Below are positions 38,769 through 48,579 of a stretch of DNA of 64,000 nt, in pieces. Within the stretch, counting starts at the first letter, position 1; each line of letters begins with the position of its first letter. Below the pieces are notes generated by a model, which was not told the origin of the DNA, searched no databases, and worked only from the letters and a program-made list of their open reading frames with translations. A program made the position numbers and the translations under genes. This stretch comes from Limnobacter sp. 130 (GTDB lineage Bacteria; Pseudomonadota; Gammaproteobacteria; Burkholderiales; Burkholderiaceae_B), in NCBI RefSeq assembly GCF_902506325.1, contig NZ_LR732328.1, positions 496,001 through 560,000 on the forward strand, written 5' to 3'.

Positions 38769-40364
38769 ATGATGCGTCTTGATTTTCGGAAAAGTGTTGC
38801 GAGTGTGCTGTGCAGTACCCTGTTGCTGTCATCCTTGATTTCGCCTGTTGCGCATGCCGATGGCTTGAACAACTTGCCCAGTTTGGGCGATGCAGGCGGA
38901 GCAGAGCTGTCCGTTCAGGACGAGCGCCGTCTGGGTGCGCTGATCATGAAAGATTATCGTGCCTTCGGCGCAGTGAACACCGATCTTGAAATCACTGCGT
39001 ACATCAGTAGGTTGGGCAATAAAATTGTTCAAGCTGCATCTGAATCTCCTTCCAATTTTGAGTTTTTCCTGGTCACAGATAAATCGGTCAATGCATTCGC
39101 TATGCCTGGTGGCTACATCGGCGTGCACACGGGTTTAATTGCTGCGTCGCAAACCGAGTCAGAATTGGCCTCGGTGTTGGCACACGAAGTAGGGCACGTT
39201 ACCCAACGCCACATTGCACGTCGTTTTGGCCAACAAAAGCAGGCCAGTCTGGTCGCCACCGCGGCCTTGATTGCCGCCTTGCTGGTCGCCGGCTCCAACC
39301 CTCAAGCGGCCTCTGGTTTGATGGCTGCGGGTGCCGGGTACTCCATCGATCAGCAATTGGCTTTTTCCCGGGATGCAGAACGCGAAGCTGATCGGGTCGG
39401 TTTTCTAACGCTTCAACAAGCTGGATTTGACACCCAGGGTATGGTGGATTTTTTCGGACGTTTGCAAACAGCTTCCCGACTGTATGAAAACAACGCGCCC
39501 TCCTATTTGCGCACGCACCCCCTGACCACCGAGCGAATTGCTGACATCCGAAATCGGGCTGGCCTGGAAAGTGGTTCAAATCGTACCCGGAACCAGTCGA
39601 GTCTGGAATTTGAATTGATCAGGGTCAAATCAATCGTATTTGCAGAGCGCAGTAACCAGCAATTGCTTGATCGTCTGCGTACTTTCGAGTCGCCGAACGA
39701 GCAAGAGGGAATTAAAGGCCAGGTTGCTTTGACCTATGGACGTTCTTTGGTTCTGAATTCAATGGGTAAAAAGCAAGAGGCTCTTGCCGCCAGTGAAAAA
39801 GCCATTGAGTTGTTCAAGGCTGGGCAATCGGTGGTCAAGAAAACCGAAGTGCCACAGCTACTGCAAAGTCAGCACATGCGAATGGCCATGGATGTCAATT
39901 TGCCTTTGGCCTCTGCACCCATGGATCAGCGACCCGTGAGGGACCGCTCCGCACTGAATGCGCAGGAAAGAGCCCTGCTCGGGCAGCTGACCGCACTGCG
40001 CAATGATTTCAAAAGTGAAATGTCGATTCGCTTGCTGTATGCGGAGGGCTTGCAACGCTTGGGCTTGTTTGCTGAATCAGATGCCTACTTGAAAGAGTTG
40101 TCCCAAGCTTATCGTTCAGTGCCAGAGGTGTTCGATTTGCTCGCGCAAAGTGCCCTGGCGCTACGCCAGCCTGCGGAACATCACATGGCGTTGGCGCAGT
40201 CTTACAATGCCCGTCAAGCGTATTTGCCAGCCATTGAACAGGCTGAAATTGCCAAGCGTTATGCCAAGGATAATTATTATTTGTTAGCGGAAATTGATGC
40301 CAAACAACGCGAATACAAGCGCAAGGCTGACGCAGAGCGTGAATTCGCGAAATTCGGCAATTAA
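38769..40364 (+). CDS. bepA: Periplasmic M48 metalloprotease with TPR region (BepA-like)
   Basis: A 531-residue exported protein. The N-terminus is a Sec signal peptide (basic start, VASVLCSTLLLSSLISPVAHA). The M48 domain has the zinc site VLAHEVGHVTQRH and the third ligand region FSRDAEREADRVG. A helical TPR-like C-terminal half (about 280-531) follows. BepA of E. coli degrades or assists LptD and protects outer-membrane assembly. ATG 38769 is followed by a second ATG, either may serve. Confidence 0.86.
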   Translation: MMRLDFRKSVASVLCSTLLLSSLISPVAHADGLNNLPSLGDAGGAELSVQDERRLGALIMKDYRAFGAVNTDLEITAYISRLGNKIVQAASESPSNFEFFLVTDKSVNAFAMPGGYIGVHTGLIAASQTESELASVLAHEVGHVTQRHIARRFGQQKQASLVATAALIAALLVAGSNPQAASGLMAAGAGYSIDQQLAFSRDAEREADRVGFLTLQQAGFDTQGMVDFFGRLQTASRLYENNAPSYLRTHPLTTERIADIRNRAGLESGSNRTRNQSSLEFELIRVKSIVFAERSNQQLLDRLRTFESPNEQEGIKGQVALTYGRSLVLNSMGKKQEALAASEKAIELFKAGQSVVKKTEVPQLLQSQHMRMAMDVNLPLASAPMDQRPVRDRSALNAQERALLGQLTALRNDFKSEMSIRLLYAEGLQRLGLFAESDAYLKELSQAYRSVPEVFDLLAQSALALRQPAEHHMALAQSYNARQAYLPAIEQAEIAKRYAKDNYYLLAEIDAKQREYKRKADAEREFAKFGN

Positions 40365-40382
40365 TTGACGGGCAAAGCCAAA

Positions 40383-41357
40383 TCAGCCTTTGTGATAATC
40401 ACTGACCCGCTGCACTTCATTGGCCGAACCCAGCATAACCGCGCAGCGCTGGTGCAAATCTGTGGGTTGAATGTCCAGAATGCGTTGAGTGGCATCAAAG
40501 CTTTTGCCGCCCGCTTGTTCCACAAGCATACTCATCGGGTTGGCTTCGTACATCAGGCGCAGTTTGCCCGGTTTGCCGGGATCGCGCAGGTCTTTGGGGT
40601 ACATGAAAATGCCGCCCCGGGTTAGTACACGGTGCACATCAGCCACCATGGAGGCAATCCAGCGCATGTTGAAGTCTTTTCCGCGTGCGCCGGTTTTCCC
40701 TTCCAGCAATTCAGCAATATAACGTTGCACTGGTGCATACCAGTGGCGCTGATTTGACATATTGATGGCAAATTCCTTTGTGTCTTCGGGAATGTCCATG
40801 CTCTCACTGGTTTGAATATACTCACCTGCTTCACGATCGAGAGTAAAGGCCACCACGCCCTTGCCAAATGTCAGCACCAGTGATGTTTGCGGGCCATACA
40901 CCACATAGCCTGCTGCCAATTGTTCAGTTCCAGCCTGAAGGAAGCTTTCATTGGTAATTTCGCCCACATCGGGGTTGGGCAGCACTGAAAAAATGGTACC
41001 GATCGACACATTGACGTCAATATTGCTGGAGCCATCCAATGGATCGAACAGCACAAGGAATGGGCGATCTGAATGTCCGGGAACCGGAGAGCAATCATCC
41101 AGCTCTTCGGATGCCATGCCAGCCACCACACCAGTGGCGCCCAGCGCATCCAGAATCATGTCATTGGCAATAATGTCGAGTTTCTTTTGGGTTTCACCTT
41201 GTACGTTTTCCGAACCTGCACTACCCAACACACCGCCCAGCGCGCCTTTGTGAACCGCCGCGGAAATGGATTGCGACACTTCGGCAATTGCCGAAATCAA
41301 CACACCCATGTGCGCGTCGGCATGGTGTTCAAGGTATTGCGCCAAATTCATGCTCAT
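40383..41357 (-). CDS. fbp: Fructose-1,6-bisphosphatase class I
   Basis: FBPase (324 aa) removes the 1-phosphate in gluconeogenesis (and the Calvin cycle in autotrophs). The metal site [22 protein letters not shown] is recognisable in pieces; [11 protein letters not shown], the [10 protein letters not shown] segment and [19 protein letters not shown] are typical of class I. The gene follows pepN by 24 bases on the same strand. The aldolase that acts before it lies at the left edge of the window. Confidence 0.97.
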   Translation of the reverse strand: MSMNLAQYLEHHADAHMGVLISAIAEVSQSISAAVHKGALGGVLGSAGSENVQGETQKKLDIIANDMILDALGATGVVAGMASEELDDCSPVPGHSDRPFLVLFDPLDGSSNIDVNVSIGTIFSVLPNPDVGEITNESFLQAGTEQLAAGYVVYGPQTSLVLTFGKGVVAFTLDREAGEYIQTSESMDIPEDTKEFAINMSNQRHWYAPVQRYIAELLEGKTGARGKDFNMRWIASMVADVHRVLTRGGIFMYPKDLRDPGKPGKLRLMYEANPMSMLVEQAGGKSFDATQRILDIQPTDLHQRCAVMLGSANEVQRVSDYHKG

Positions 41358-41381
41358 TCTTGTCCTCTGTTCAATTCAAAA

Positions 41382-44096
41382 TTAATGGGTGGCCGCATCC
41401 AGCGCTTTGCCGATCACTTCCCGTACATCGGGCGACAGCTGGTCTGTCTTGAAAATTCGCTCCAGCTGTTCTCTGGCTTTCTCCTGCAACGCGGGCACCA
41501 GTTTGGTCCAGCGGTCTAGGCCACGTGCCATGCGCGCAGCCACTTGCGGGTTAATGGTATTCAATTCGATCACCAGGTCTGCCCACAGCGAATAGCCTTC
41601 ACCCGAATGTGAGTGAAACACGCTGGGGTTCTGCATTGCAAAAGCAGCCAGAAGTGAACGTGCGCGATTTGGATTTTTAAGCGTAAATGAGGGATGCTTC
41701 AACAATGCACGCACTGTATTCAGGGTGTTGACGCTTTCATTGCTGGCGGGCACGGTGGCTTGCAACATGAACCATTTGTCCACGGCCAGCGCTTCGTTTC
41801 TGAAACGGTCAAAGAACTCTGAAAGTTCCGCTGGATTGGCTGGCCCATTGTGCACAATGTTGCTCAGCGACGCCATGCGGTCAGTCATATTGTTCGAGGC
41901 TGCGTACTGCGTCTTGGCGACAATCAGTTCGTCATCACCACCTGCAGCCACCAGATAAGCCAAGGCCACATTTTTCAATGCACGCTGGCTTGCAGCCACC
42001 GCGTTGTAGTCGTATGGTTGCCCAGGTGTGTGGCGCGCTTCGTAAATTTCGTTGAACTCGGCCCCAAAGGTACAGGCCAGCAAATCGCGCAGCGTGGTGC
42101 GTGCAAAATGCATGGCGACAGGGTCGACCAAGCCATCAAATGCCTCAAGCAAGGTTCCTTCACTGGGCAATTGCAAGGCCAAAGCCAGAAAGCCGTCCGA
42201 CAATTGCCTGTCATTCAACAGGTTACCCACAATTTGTACGGCCGCCTGCGTATTTGAACTGTCGGTTTGTCCGCGTTGCAAGTAGATGTCCAGAATGGCT
42301 TTGCCGTATACCTTTTGGCAGGCATCCCAGCGATTGAAAGGGTCGTTGTCGTGTCCGGCCAAAAAGATCAAATCATCTGTGTTGTGCGCAGTTTGCAGCA
42401 TCACCGGTGCGGAAAATCCGCGCAGTAGTGAAGGCACCACCGGTTTGTCCAGTCCGGTGAATACAAATGTTTGCTCTGCTTCGGTGAAGTCCAGTACATC
42501 GCCATGAAGTGCGCCTGGCTGGCCGACCAGCTTCAATGGCATGTCTAGTCCGCTCGCTTGATCGACAAAACCCAGTTTCACCGGAATGTGAAAAGCTGGT
42601 TTCTTGCTCTGCCCTGGGGTCGGGCGGCAATGTTGCTTCAGCGTCAGTTCCAGTTTGTCTTCTGTTTGTTTCCAGCTGGCAAACACTTCCGGGGTTCCAG
42701 CTTGGGAATACCAATGGCGAAACTGTTTCAAATCCAGTTCGGGATGGTCTTCTTGCAGTGCCGTTTCCATGGCGCTGACAAAATCTTCACAGGTCACAGC
42801 TTGACCATCGTGGCGTTCAAAATAAATTTTCATGCCGCGCTGAAACAAATGTTCGCCCAGCAGCGTGTGCTGCATGCGAATCACTTCTGCACCTTTTTCA
42901 TACACGGTGACCGTGTAAAAATTGTTGATTTCCTGATAACTGTCTGGCCGGATCGGGTGGGCCATGGGCCCAGCGTCTTCCGGAAACTGTGCGGCGCGTA
43001 GCACTTTCACATCTTCAATTCGCTTAACGGCGCGGGCAGAGTCTGCCTGTGCTTCGTCCAGCCCATCGGCCATCATGTCCGCTGAAAACTCTTGGTCGCG
43101 AAACACGGTTAAACCTTCCTTCAACGACAGTTGAAACCAGTCACGGCAGGTGACCCGGTTGCCGGTCCAATTGTGGAAGTATTCGTGGCCCACCACGCTT
43201 TCTACATTTTCAAAGTCAACGTCAGTGGCCAGTTCAGGGTTGGCGAATACAAACTTGGTATTGAAAATATTCAGTCCCTTGTTCTCCATCGCACCCATAT
43301 TGAAATCAGCTGTGGCCACGATCATGAAGCGGTCTAAATCCAGATCAAGGTCAAAACGTGCGCGGTCCCAGTCAATGGACTTTTTCAGGCTTTGCATGGC
43401 AAAGTCGGTTTTGTCGAGGTTGCCCGGCTCCACCCACACTTGTAACAATGCAGGCTTGCCATCGCCTTTTTGTACGGTTTCTTCCTGGCACACAAAGCGA
43501 CCAGCGACCAAGGCAAACAGGTAAGCAGGTTTCAGGAAGGGATCTTCCCAGCGCGTCATGTGCAAGCCTTCACCCAACTGCTTTTCTTCTAGCAAGTTGC
43601 CATTGGACAAACTGACTGGATGAGTGGCCTCGTTCGCAATCAGTGTGACGGTGAATTGGCTTAGAACATCGGGACGATCAGGAAAGTAAGTAATGCGCCT
43701 GAATCCCTGCGCCTCGCACTGCGTAAAAAAGTTGCCGTTGGATACGTACAGACCTTCCAGTCGAGTGTTTTGATCGGGTTGAATGTGAACTGTAATCTCA
43801 AGAACACCTGCCCGACCTGGGTTGTGAATGCTCAAGCCCGTGGGGCTCTGGGTGTAATGCTCTGGGTCGAGTTTCTCGCCGTTAAGCAGTACCATTTCCA
43901 GCTCCAGATCTTCCCCATCCAGTTCAAGAGGCACGTTATCTGGGGTGCTTTCATCCCAGCTCTGAAACTGCAAGCGGCTTGCCACCTTGGTGCGCGAAGG
44001 GTTTAGCGTGAAGGTCAAATCAGTCTGACTGATTTTGTAGTTCGGCGCGGTGTAGTCTTTGCGATAAAAGGTGATGGGTGCTTGTGCGTCTCTCAT
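41382..44096 (-). CDS. pepN: Aminopeptidase N (M1 family)
   Basis: PepN (904 aa), the main cytoplasmic aminopeptidase. The exopeptidase loop GAMENKGLNIFN and the zinc motif VVGHEYFHNWTGNRVTCRDW (HExxH with the downstream Glu in LKEGLTVFRDQEFS) are complete, and the four-domain length matches E. coli PepN. ATG 44096 gives the typical start; an upstream in-frame codon at 44138 lies inside the UreE-like gene. Confidence 0.97.
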   Translation of the reverse strand: MRDAQAPITFYRKDYTAPNYKISQTDLTFTLNPSRTKVASRLQFQSWDESTPDNVPLELDGEDLELEMVLLNGEKLDPEHYTQSPTGLSIHNPGRAGVLEITVHIQPDQNTRLEGLYVSNGNFFTQCEAQGFRRITYFPDRPDVLSQFTVTLIANEATHPVSLSNGNLLEEKQLGEGLHMTRWEDPFLKPAYLFALVAGRFVCQEETVQKGDGKPALLQVWVEPGNLDKTDFAMQSLKKSIDWDRARFDLDLDLDRFMIVATADFNMGAMENKGLNIFNTKFVFANPELATDVDFENVESVVGHEYFHNWTGNRVTCRDWFQLSLKEGLTVFRDQEFSADMMADGLDEAQADSARAVKRIEDVKVLRAAQFPEDAGPMAHPIRPDSYQEINNFYTVTVYEKGAEVIRMQHTLLGEHLFQRGMKIYFERHDGQAVTCEDFVSAMETALQEDHPELDLKQFRHWYSQAGTPEVFASWKQTEDKLELTLKQHCRPTPGQSKKPAFHIPVKLGFVDQASGLDMPLKLVGQPGALHGDVLDFTEAEQTFVFTGLDKPVVPSLLRGFSAPVMLQTAHNTDDLIFLAGHDNDPFNRWDACQKVYGKAILDIYLQRGQTDSSNTQAAVQIVGNLLNDRQLSDGFLALALQLPSEGTLLEAFDGLVDPVAMHFARTTLRDLLACTFGAEFNEIYEARHTPGQPYDYNAVAASQRALKNVALAYLVAAGGDDELIVAKTQYAASNNMTDRMASLSNIVHNGPANPAELSEFFDRFRNEALAVDKWFMLQATVPASNESVNTLNTVRALLKHPSFTLKNPNRARSLLAAFAMQNPSVFHSHSGEGYSLWADLVIELNTINPQVAARMARGLDRWTKLVPALQEKAREQLERIFKTDQLSPDVREVIGKALDAATH

Positions 44097-44119
44097 GCCG
44101 GGAAATCCTTTTTTACTGC

Positions 44120-44728
44120 TTAGTGGTCGTGGCCGCAATCGGGGCCGTGTTTGTGTTCATGCGCATGACCGTGCTCGTGGCTGTGACCATGGTCGTGGTC
44201 ACAACAGTCGTGGTGTTTGATTTCAGGCACCACAATTTCCAGCATTGGTGCAGTCAACGTGCCGAACTTCAGTTCGAAGTGTTCCAGCATGTGCATGCAT
44301 TCATGGCTGGCCACAATGCGAGCACCTGTGTCATTCAGTTGCACTGGCCAGAAATTCAAGCCAGCCACGTGCAGAAATTCTTCAAAACCTTTCTGGCCGC
44401 GGGCTATCTCAAACAGTTCTTCTTGCGCGGCTGCAACAACAGCCCACTCGTTGGTGTTGGACACCAGTTTGTCACCCACTTCAACCGTGTCGTGCAGGTG
44501 GCAAATCAGTGTGCTGCCATCGGTGGCCTTCACATCGTGAGGTACTTCCTGGCGCTCATCAAATGTCAGTTCAATCGTTTTGGCATTGCGCAGCAGCACC
44601 GAGGCCACTTTGTGGTTGGCTTTCACCAATTTGTTGTACACCACATCGTGGTTGTGGCCGCAATCGTGGCCGTGTTCGTGTTCGTGGTCATGACCATGGT
44701 CATGGTCGTGTGAATGGTCTGCGCTCAT
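44120..44728 (-). CDS. Histidine-rich UreE-like metal-binding protein
   Basis: A 202-residue protein with histidine-rich tails at both ends: 11 His in residues 5-27 and 13 His in the last 31 residues, with added Cys-Gly-His triplets. The core (about 29-170: IELTFDERQEVPHDV, DTVEVGDKLVSN, ARIVASHECMHMLEHFELKFG) aligns by eye with the UreE urease accessory fold, but the conserved dimer-interface GNRH is replaced by LNFW. No urease genes are in the window. It is probably a nickel, zinc or cobalt store or chaperone; the neighbouring zinc enzyme PepN is a possible but unproven client. Confidence 0.7.
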   Translation of the reverse strand: MSADHSHDHDHGHDHEHEHGHDCGHNHDVVYNKLVKANHKVASVLLRNAKTIELTFDERQEVPHDVKATDGSTLICHLHDTVEVGDKLVSNTNEWAVVAAAQEELFEIARGQKGFEEFLHVAGLNFWPVQLNDTGARIVASHECMHMLEHFELKFGTLTAPMLEIVVPEIKHHDCCDHDHGHSHEHGHAHEHKHGPDCGHDH

Positions 44729-44746
44729 GGCATGTCCTTAATTCGG

Positions 44747-45232
44747 TTAGTCTCGGAAGTTTTCGAAACCCAACGGTGTTTCTGTCACTTTCTGTTTCAG
44801 CAAGGCAATTGCACTTTGCAAGTCGTCGCGTTTGGCACCTTGAATTCGCACCGTGTCGCCCTGAATACTGGCTTGCACTTTCATCTTGCTGTCTTTGATT
44901 TCCTTCACCACCTGCTTGGCCAAGTCTTTGTCCAATCCGTTTTTCACGGTCACGGTCTGCTTGATTTTGTCGCCAGACATTTTTTCTTTCTTGTCAAAGG
45001 TCAGAAAGCGAACATCTACATTGCGTTTGGCGCATTTGTTGCGAATAATCTCCGCGACTTGCTCCAGTTTGAAGTCATCGTCGGCGTACACCATGATGGT
45101 GTTTTCGTTTAATTCCACCTTGGAATCCGACCCCTTGAAATCAAAGCGGGTACCAATTTCCTTGTTCACCTGATCAACCGCATTGCGCAATTCGATCAAG
45201 TCCGGTTTGCAGACCACATCAAAAGACGGCAT
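44747..45232 (-). CDS. yajQ: YajQ-family nucleotide-binding protein
   Basis: A 161-residue protein of the YajQ family, with the start [21 protein letters not shown] and the ending [10 protein letters not shown]. Members bind cyclic di-GMP or nucleic acids and affect gene expression; in Xanthomonas a YajQ protein is a c-di-GMP effector. Two tandem alpha/beta units are seen. It is first in the minus-strand group yajQ, UreE-like, pepN, fbp and is divergent from murB (51 bases). Confidence 0.96.
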   Translation of the reverse strand: MPSFDVVCKPDLIELRNAVDQVNKEIGTRFDFKGSDSKVELNENTIMVYADDDFKLEQVAEIIRNKCAKRNVDVRFLTFDKKEKMSGDKIKQTVTVKNGLDKDLAKQVVKEIKDSKMKVQASIQGDTVRIQGAKRDDLQSAIALLKQKVTETPLGFENFRD

Positions 45233-45283
45233 AGTTCATTCCTTCAAGCATAATGCCTCATTGTAATCGCTAGACCATCCCCT

Positions 45284-46309
45284 ATGTCAGCCCACACTGT
45301 CACCCACAGCGTCGATCTGCAACCCTTGCACACCTTTGGTTTGCCAGTCCGTGCCCGCGAGTTGCGTTTGCTGGCCAATACAGCTGATTTGCTGGCTTTT
45401 GCCCGCGCCAGGCAAGAGCAAAAAGATTTTTTGTTGTTGGGCGAAGGCAGCAACACGGTGTTTACCACCCCACAAGTGGACGCCACGGTGTGGAAGGTGG
45501 CCTTGCTGGGGCGTCAATACCTGGGTTGTGATGGGGTTCATCACCATCTGCGAGTGCAAGCAGGTGAAAATTGGCATCACACTGTAGAGTGGACTGTAGC
45601 CATGGGCTGGGGGGGGCTGGAAAACCTGGCTTTGATTCCTGGTTGTGTGGGAGCAAGCCCTGTGCAAAACATCGGAGCATATGGGGTTGAACTGAAAGAC
45701 CGGGTATCCGCAGTACATGCATTTGATCTGGACACACAATCGGCACGAATTTTCTCGTTGGATGAATGTGAGTTTGCCTATCGCGACAGCGTTTTCAAGC
45801 ATGCGCAACTCGGTCGCTGTGTCATAACCGCAGTCGATTTCGCTTTGCCAGTTCAGTGGCAACCCGTACTGGGCTACGGCGACGTTGCTCGGCGAGTTTC
45901 CGATTTGGGCGCTTTAAGTCCCTTGAATTTATTAAAGGCGATCAGTGCCATTCGCACTGAGAAGCTTCCTGATCCCGCCGTGTTGGGAAACAGTGGAAGT
46001 TTTTTCAAAAATCCGATTGTAGACACTGCACAGGCTCAGGCCCTGATTCAGCAATATCCGAATTTGGTTAATTACCCGGCTGACCATGGCAAAGTAAAGC
46101 TTGCGGCTGGGTGGTTAATTGAGCAGTGTGGCTTGAAAGGCCATGTGCTGGGCGGTGTGGGTGTTTACAGCAAGCAGGCCTTGATTTTGGTGAATTTGGG
46201 TTCTGGAACTGGCAGCGACTTGTTGCAACTTGTTCAGCATGTGCAATCCAGTGTTCAGCGCAAATTTGGGGTATTGATCGAACCCGAACCCAATTTGATT
46301 CAAGCATAA
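45284..46309 (+). CDS. murB: UDP-N-acetylenolpyruvoylglucosamine reductase
   Basis: MurB (341 aa) reduces UDP-GlcNAc-enolpyruvate to UDP-MurNAc with FAD and NADPH for peptidoglycan. LLGEGSNTVFT, the NLALIPGCVGASPVQNIGAYGVE FAD-binding segment, and LGNSGSFFKNPIV with the catalytic Ser are present. The length and presence of the YRDSVFK loop show the type I (E. coli-like) form. The stop overlaps a terminator hairpin shared with argG. Confidence 0.96.
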   Translation: MSAHTVTHSVDLQPLHTFGLPVRARELRLLANTADLLAFARARQEQKDFLLLGEGSNTVFTTPQVDATVWKVALLGRQYLGCDGVHHHLRVQAGENWHHTVEWTVAMGWGGLENLALIPGCVGASPVQNIGAYGVELKDRVSAVHAFDLDTQSARIFSLDECEFAYRDSVFKHAQLGRCVITAVDFALPVQWQPVLGYGDVARRVSDLGALSPLNLLKAISAIRTEKLPDPAVLGNSGSFFKNPIVDTAQAQALIQQYPNLVNYPADHGKVKLAAGWLIEQCGLKGHVLGGVGVYSKQALILVNLGSGTGSDLLQLVQHVQSSVQRKFGVLIEPEPNLIQA

Positions 46310-46335
46310 AAAAACCGCCACATTGGGTGGCGGTT
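46308..46335. terminator. Terminator between convergent murB and argG
   Basis: A perfect 9-bp stem AACCGCCAC (46313-46321) / GTGGCGGTT (46327-46335) with a 5-base loop. In the minus direction it ends in seven T, overlapping the murB stop codon, so it serves argG best; the T-tract in the plus direction is weak. Confidence 0.82.
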
Positions 46336-46365
46336 CTTAAATTGAATTCACAACCGATTGATTAC

Positions 46366-47595
46366 TTAGCCGCGTTTCAATTTTGCGTTGGCGGCAATCC
46401 GCATGCGCAGGGCGTTTAACTTGATAAAACCACCTGCATCGGCTTGGTTGTAAGCACCGCCATCTTCATCGAATGTCGCGATATTCTGATCGAACAGCGA
46501 ATCGGTTTTCGAGTCACGGGCCACCACAATCACGTTGCCTTTGTAAAGCTTAATGCGCACCCAACCGTTCACTGTGCTTTGGGTGTGATCGATCAGGGTT
46601 TGCAGCGCCACACGCTCTGGCGCCCACCAGTAACCGTTGTAAATCATGCTTGCATAGCGGGGCATCAAGTCGTCCTTCAGGTGGGCCACTTCGCGGTCCA
46701 GCGTGATGGATTCAATGGCACGGTGTGCTTTCAACATAATGGTGCCACCCGGGGTTTCGTAGCAGCCACGGCTTTTCATGCCCACGTAGCGGTTTTCAAC
46801 CAGGTCAAGGCGACCAATACCGTGTTTGCCGCCCAAGCGGTTCAACTCGGTCAGCACTGTGGCTGGGCTCATTTTCTTGTCGTTCAGGGCAACAATGTCG
46901 CCTTTCTCGTATTCGATATCCAGGTACTCAGCTTCATCGGGTGCCGCTTCGGGGCTGACTGTCCAGCGCCACATGGCTTCCTCGGCTTCCGCACTTGGGT
47001 TTTCCAGGTGGCGGCCTTCAAAGCTGATGTGCAGCAGGTTGGCATCCATGGAGTAGGGTGCACCGCCTTTCTTGTGCTTCATGTCGATTTCAATGCCAGC
47101 GTCTTCTGCGTACTTCAGCAGTTTTTCGCGGCTTAGCAAATCCCATTCACGCCAAGGCGCGATAATTTTTACGCCGGGCATCAGCGCATAAGCACCCAGT
47201 TCGAAACGAACCTGGTCATTGCCTTTGCCGGTTGCACCGTGGGAAATGGCATCTGCGCCAGTTTCACGTGCAATGTCGATCAATCGCTTGGCGATCAACG
47301 GGCGAGCAATCGAGGTGCCCAGCAGGTACTCGCCTTCGTACACGGTGTTGGCACGGAACATTGGAAATACGAAGTCGCGTACGAATTCTTCGCGCACGTC
47401 ATCGATGTAAATGTTCTCGGGTTTGATGCCAAACTTCAGCGCTTTTTGGCGCGCAGGTTCAAGTTCTTCACCTTGGCCCAAATCGGCCGTGAATGTCACG
47501 ATTTCGCAACCGTAGGTGTCTTGCAGCCATTTCAAGATGACTGAGGTGTCCAAACCGCCTGAATAGGCCAGTACTACTTTATTAATATCGCTCAT
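46366..47595 (-). CDS. argG: Argininosuccinate synthase
   Basis: ArgG (409 aa) joins citrulline and aspartate with ATP. The N-type pyrophosphatase loop [17 protein letters not shown] opens the protein, and [16 protein letters not shown], the [12 protein letters not shown] segment and the C-terminal helix are typical. It is the last gene of argD-argF-argG, with 35 bases to argF, and is closed by a terminator. argH is not in the window. Confidence 0.98.
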   Translation of the reverse strand: MSDINKVVLAYSGGLDTSVILKWLQDTYGCEIVTFTADLGQGEELEPARQKALKFGIKPENIYIDDVREEFVRDFVFPMFRANTVYEGEYLLGTSIARPLIAKRLIDIARETGADAISHGATGKGNDQVRFELGAYALMPGVKIIAPWREWDLLSREKLLKYAEDAGIEIDMKHKKGGAPYSMDANLLHISFEGRHLENPSAEAEEAMWRWTVSPEAAPDEAEYLDIEYEKGDIVALNDKKMSPATVLTELNRLGGKHGIGRLDLVENRYVGMKSRGCYETPGGTIMLKAHRAIESITLDREVAHLKDDLMPRYASMIYNGYWWAPERVALQTLIDHTQSTVNGWVRIKLYKGNVIVVARDSKTDSLFDQNIATFDEDGGAYNQADAGGFIKLNALRMRIAANAKLKRG

Positions 47596-47630
47596 GGTTC
47601 TCGATTCAAAAAGGGTTGTTACAGGTCCGC

Positions 47631-48542
47631 TTACTTGCGGCCCAACAAAAGGAATTCCATCAAGGCTTTTTGCGTATGCAGGCGGTTCTCTGCCTCATCC
47701 CACACCACACTTTTGGGCCCGTCAATCACTTCGGCCGCCACTTCCTCGCCCCGGTGGGCGGGCAGGCAGTGCATAAACAGTGCCTCCGGGTTGGCCACAT
47801 CCATCATTTCAGTGTCTACCTGAAAGTCAGCAAACGCGCGGCGGCGCGCCTTGTTCTCATTCTCAAAGCCCATGCTGGTCCACACGTCGGTGGTTACCAA
47901 GTCAGCGCCTTTGCAGGCGTCCATCGGGTCTTCGAACCACTCATGGTGGGTACCCTTGATATTGGTTTTAGCCGGGTCGATGTTGTAGTCGCTGGGTGTG
48001 GAAATATTGACTTTGAAGTCCAGCAATTCCGCAGCTTGTAGCCAGGTGGCACACATATTATTGCCATCGCCCACCCACGCCACTGTCTTGCCTTGAATGC
48101 TGCCGCGGTGCTCAATGAATGTAAAAATATCCGCCAGAATCTGGCAAGGATGGTATTCATTGGTTAGCCCGTTGATCACCGGCACACGGCTGTTGGCAGC
48201 AAAACGTTCGATAATTTCTTGCTCGTAAGTGCGGATCATTACAATGTCGCACATGCGTGAAATCACCTGTGCAGCGTCTTCCACCGGTTCACCGCGACCC
48301 AATTGGGAGTCTTTCGTGTTCAGGTAAATGGCCGACCCGCCCAGCTGGTGCATGCCCGCTTCAAAGCTCAGGCGCGTGCGCGTGGATGCTTTCTCGAAAA
48401 TCATCACCAGTGTGCGGTCTTGCAGCGGATAGTAAGGCTCATAACGCTTGAATCGCGCCTTCACGTCGCGCGACGATTGCATCAGGTATTCGAACTCAGC
48501 TTTACTGATGTCGTTGAATTGCAAAAAATGTTTGATAGGCAT
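47631..48542 (-). CDS. argF: Ornithine carbamoyltransferase
   Basis: ArgF (303 aa) makes citrulline from ornithine and carbamoyl phosphate. The carbamoyl-phosphate site [15 protein letters not shown], the [16 protein letters not shown] segment, [12 protein letters not shown] and the ornithine site [13 protein letters not shown] are complete. ATG 48542 gives the expected start MPIKHFLQF; an upstream frame to 48596 overlaps the argD end. Located between argD and argG. Confidence 0.97.
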   Translation of the reverse strand: MPIKHFLQFNDISKAEFEYLMQSSRDVKARFKRYEPYYPLQDRTLVMIFEKASTRTRLSFEAGMHQLGGSAIYLNTKDSQLGRGEPVEDAAQVISRMCDIVMIRTYEQEIIERFAANSRVPVINGLTNEYHPCQILADIFTFIEHRGSIQGKTVAWVGDGNNMCATWLQAAELLDFKVNISTPSDYNIDPAKTNIKGTHHEWFEDPMDACKGADLVTTDVWTSMGFENENKARRRAFADFQVDTEMMDVANPEALFMHCLPAHRGEEVAAEVIDGPKSVVWDEAENRLHTQKALMEFLLLGRK

Positions 48543-48579
48543 TTTTGTAGACCGGCTTGCCTGGCAGGCCGGTTCCTCC

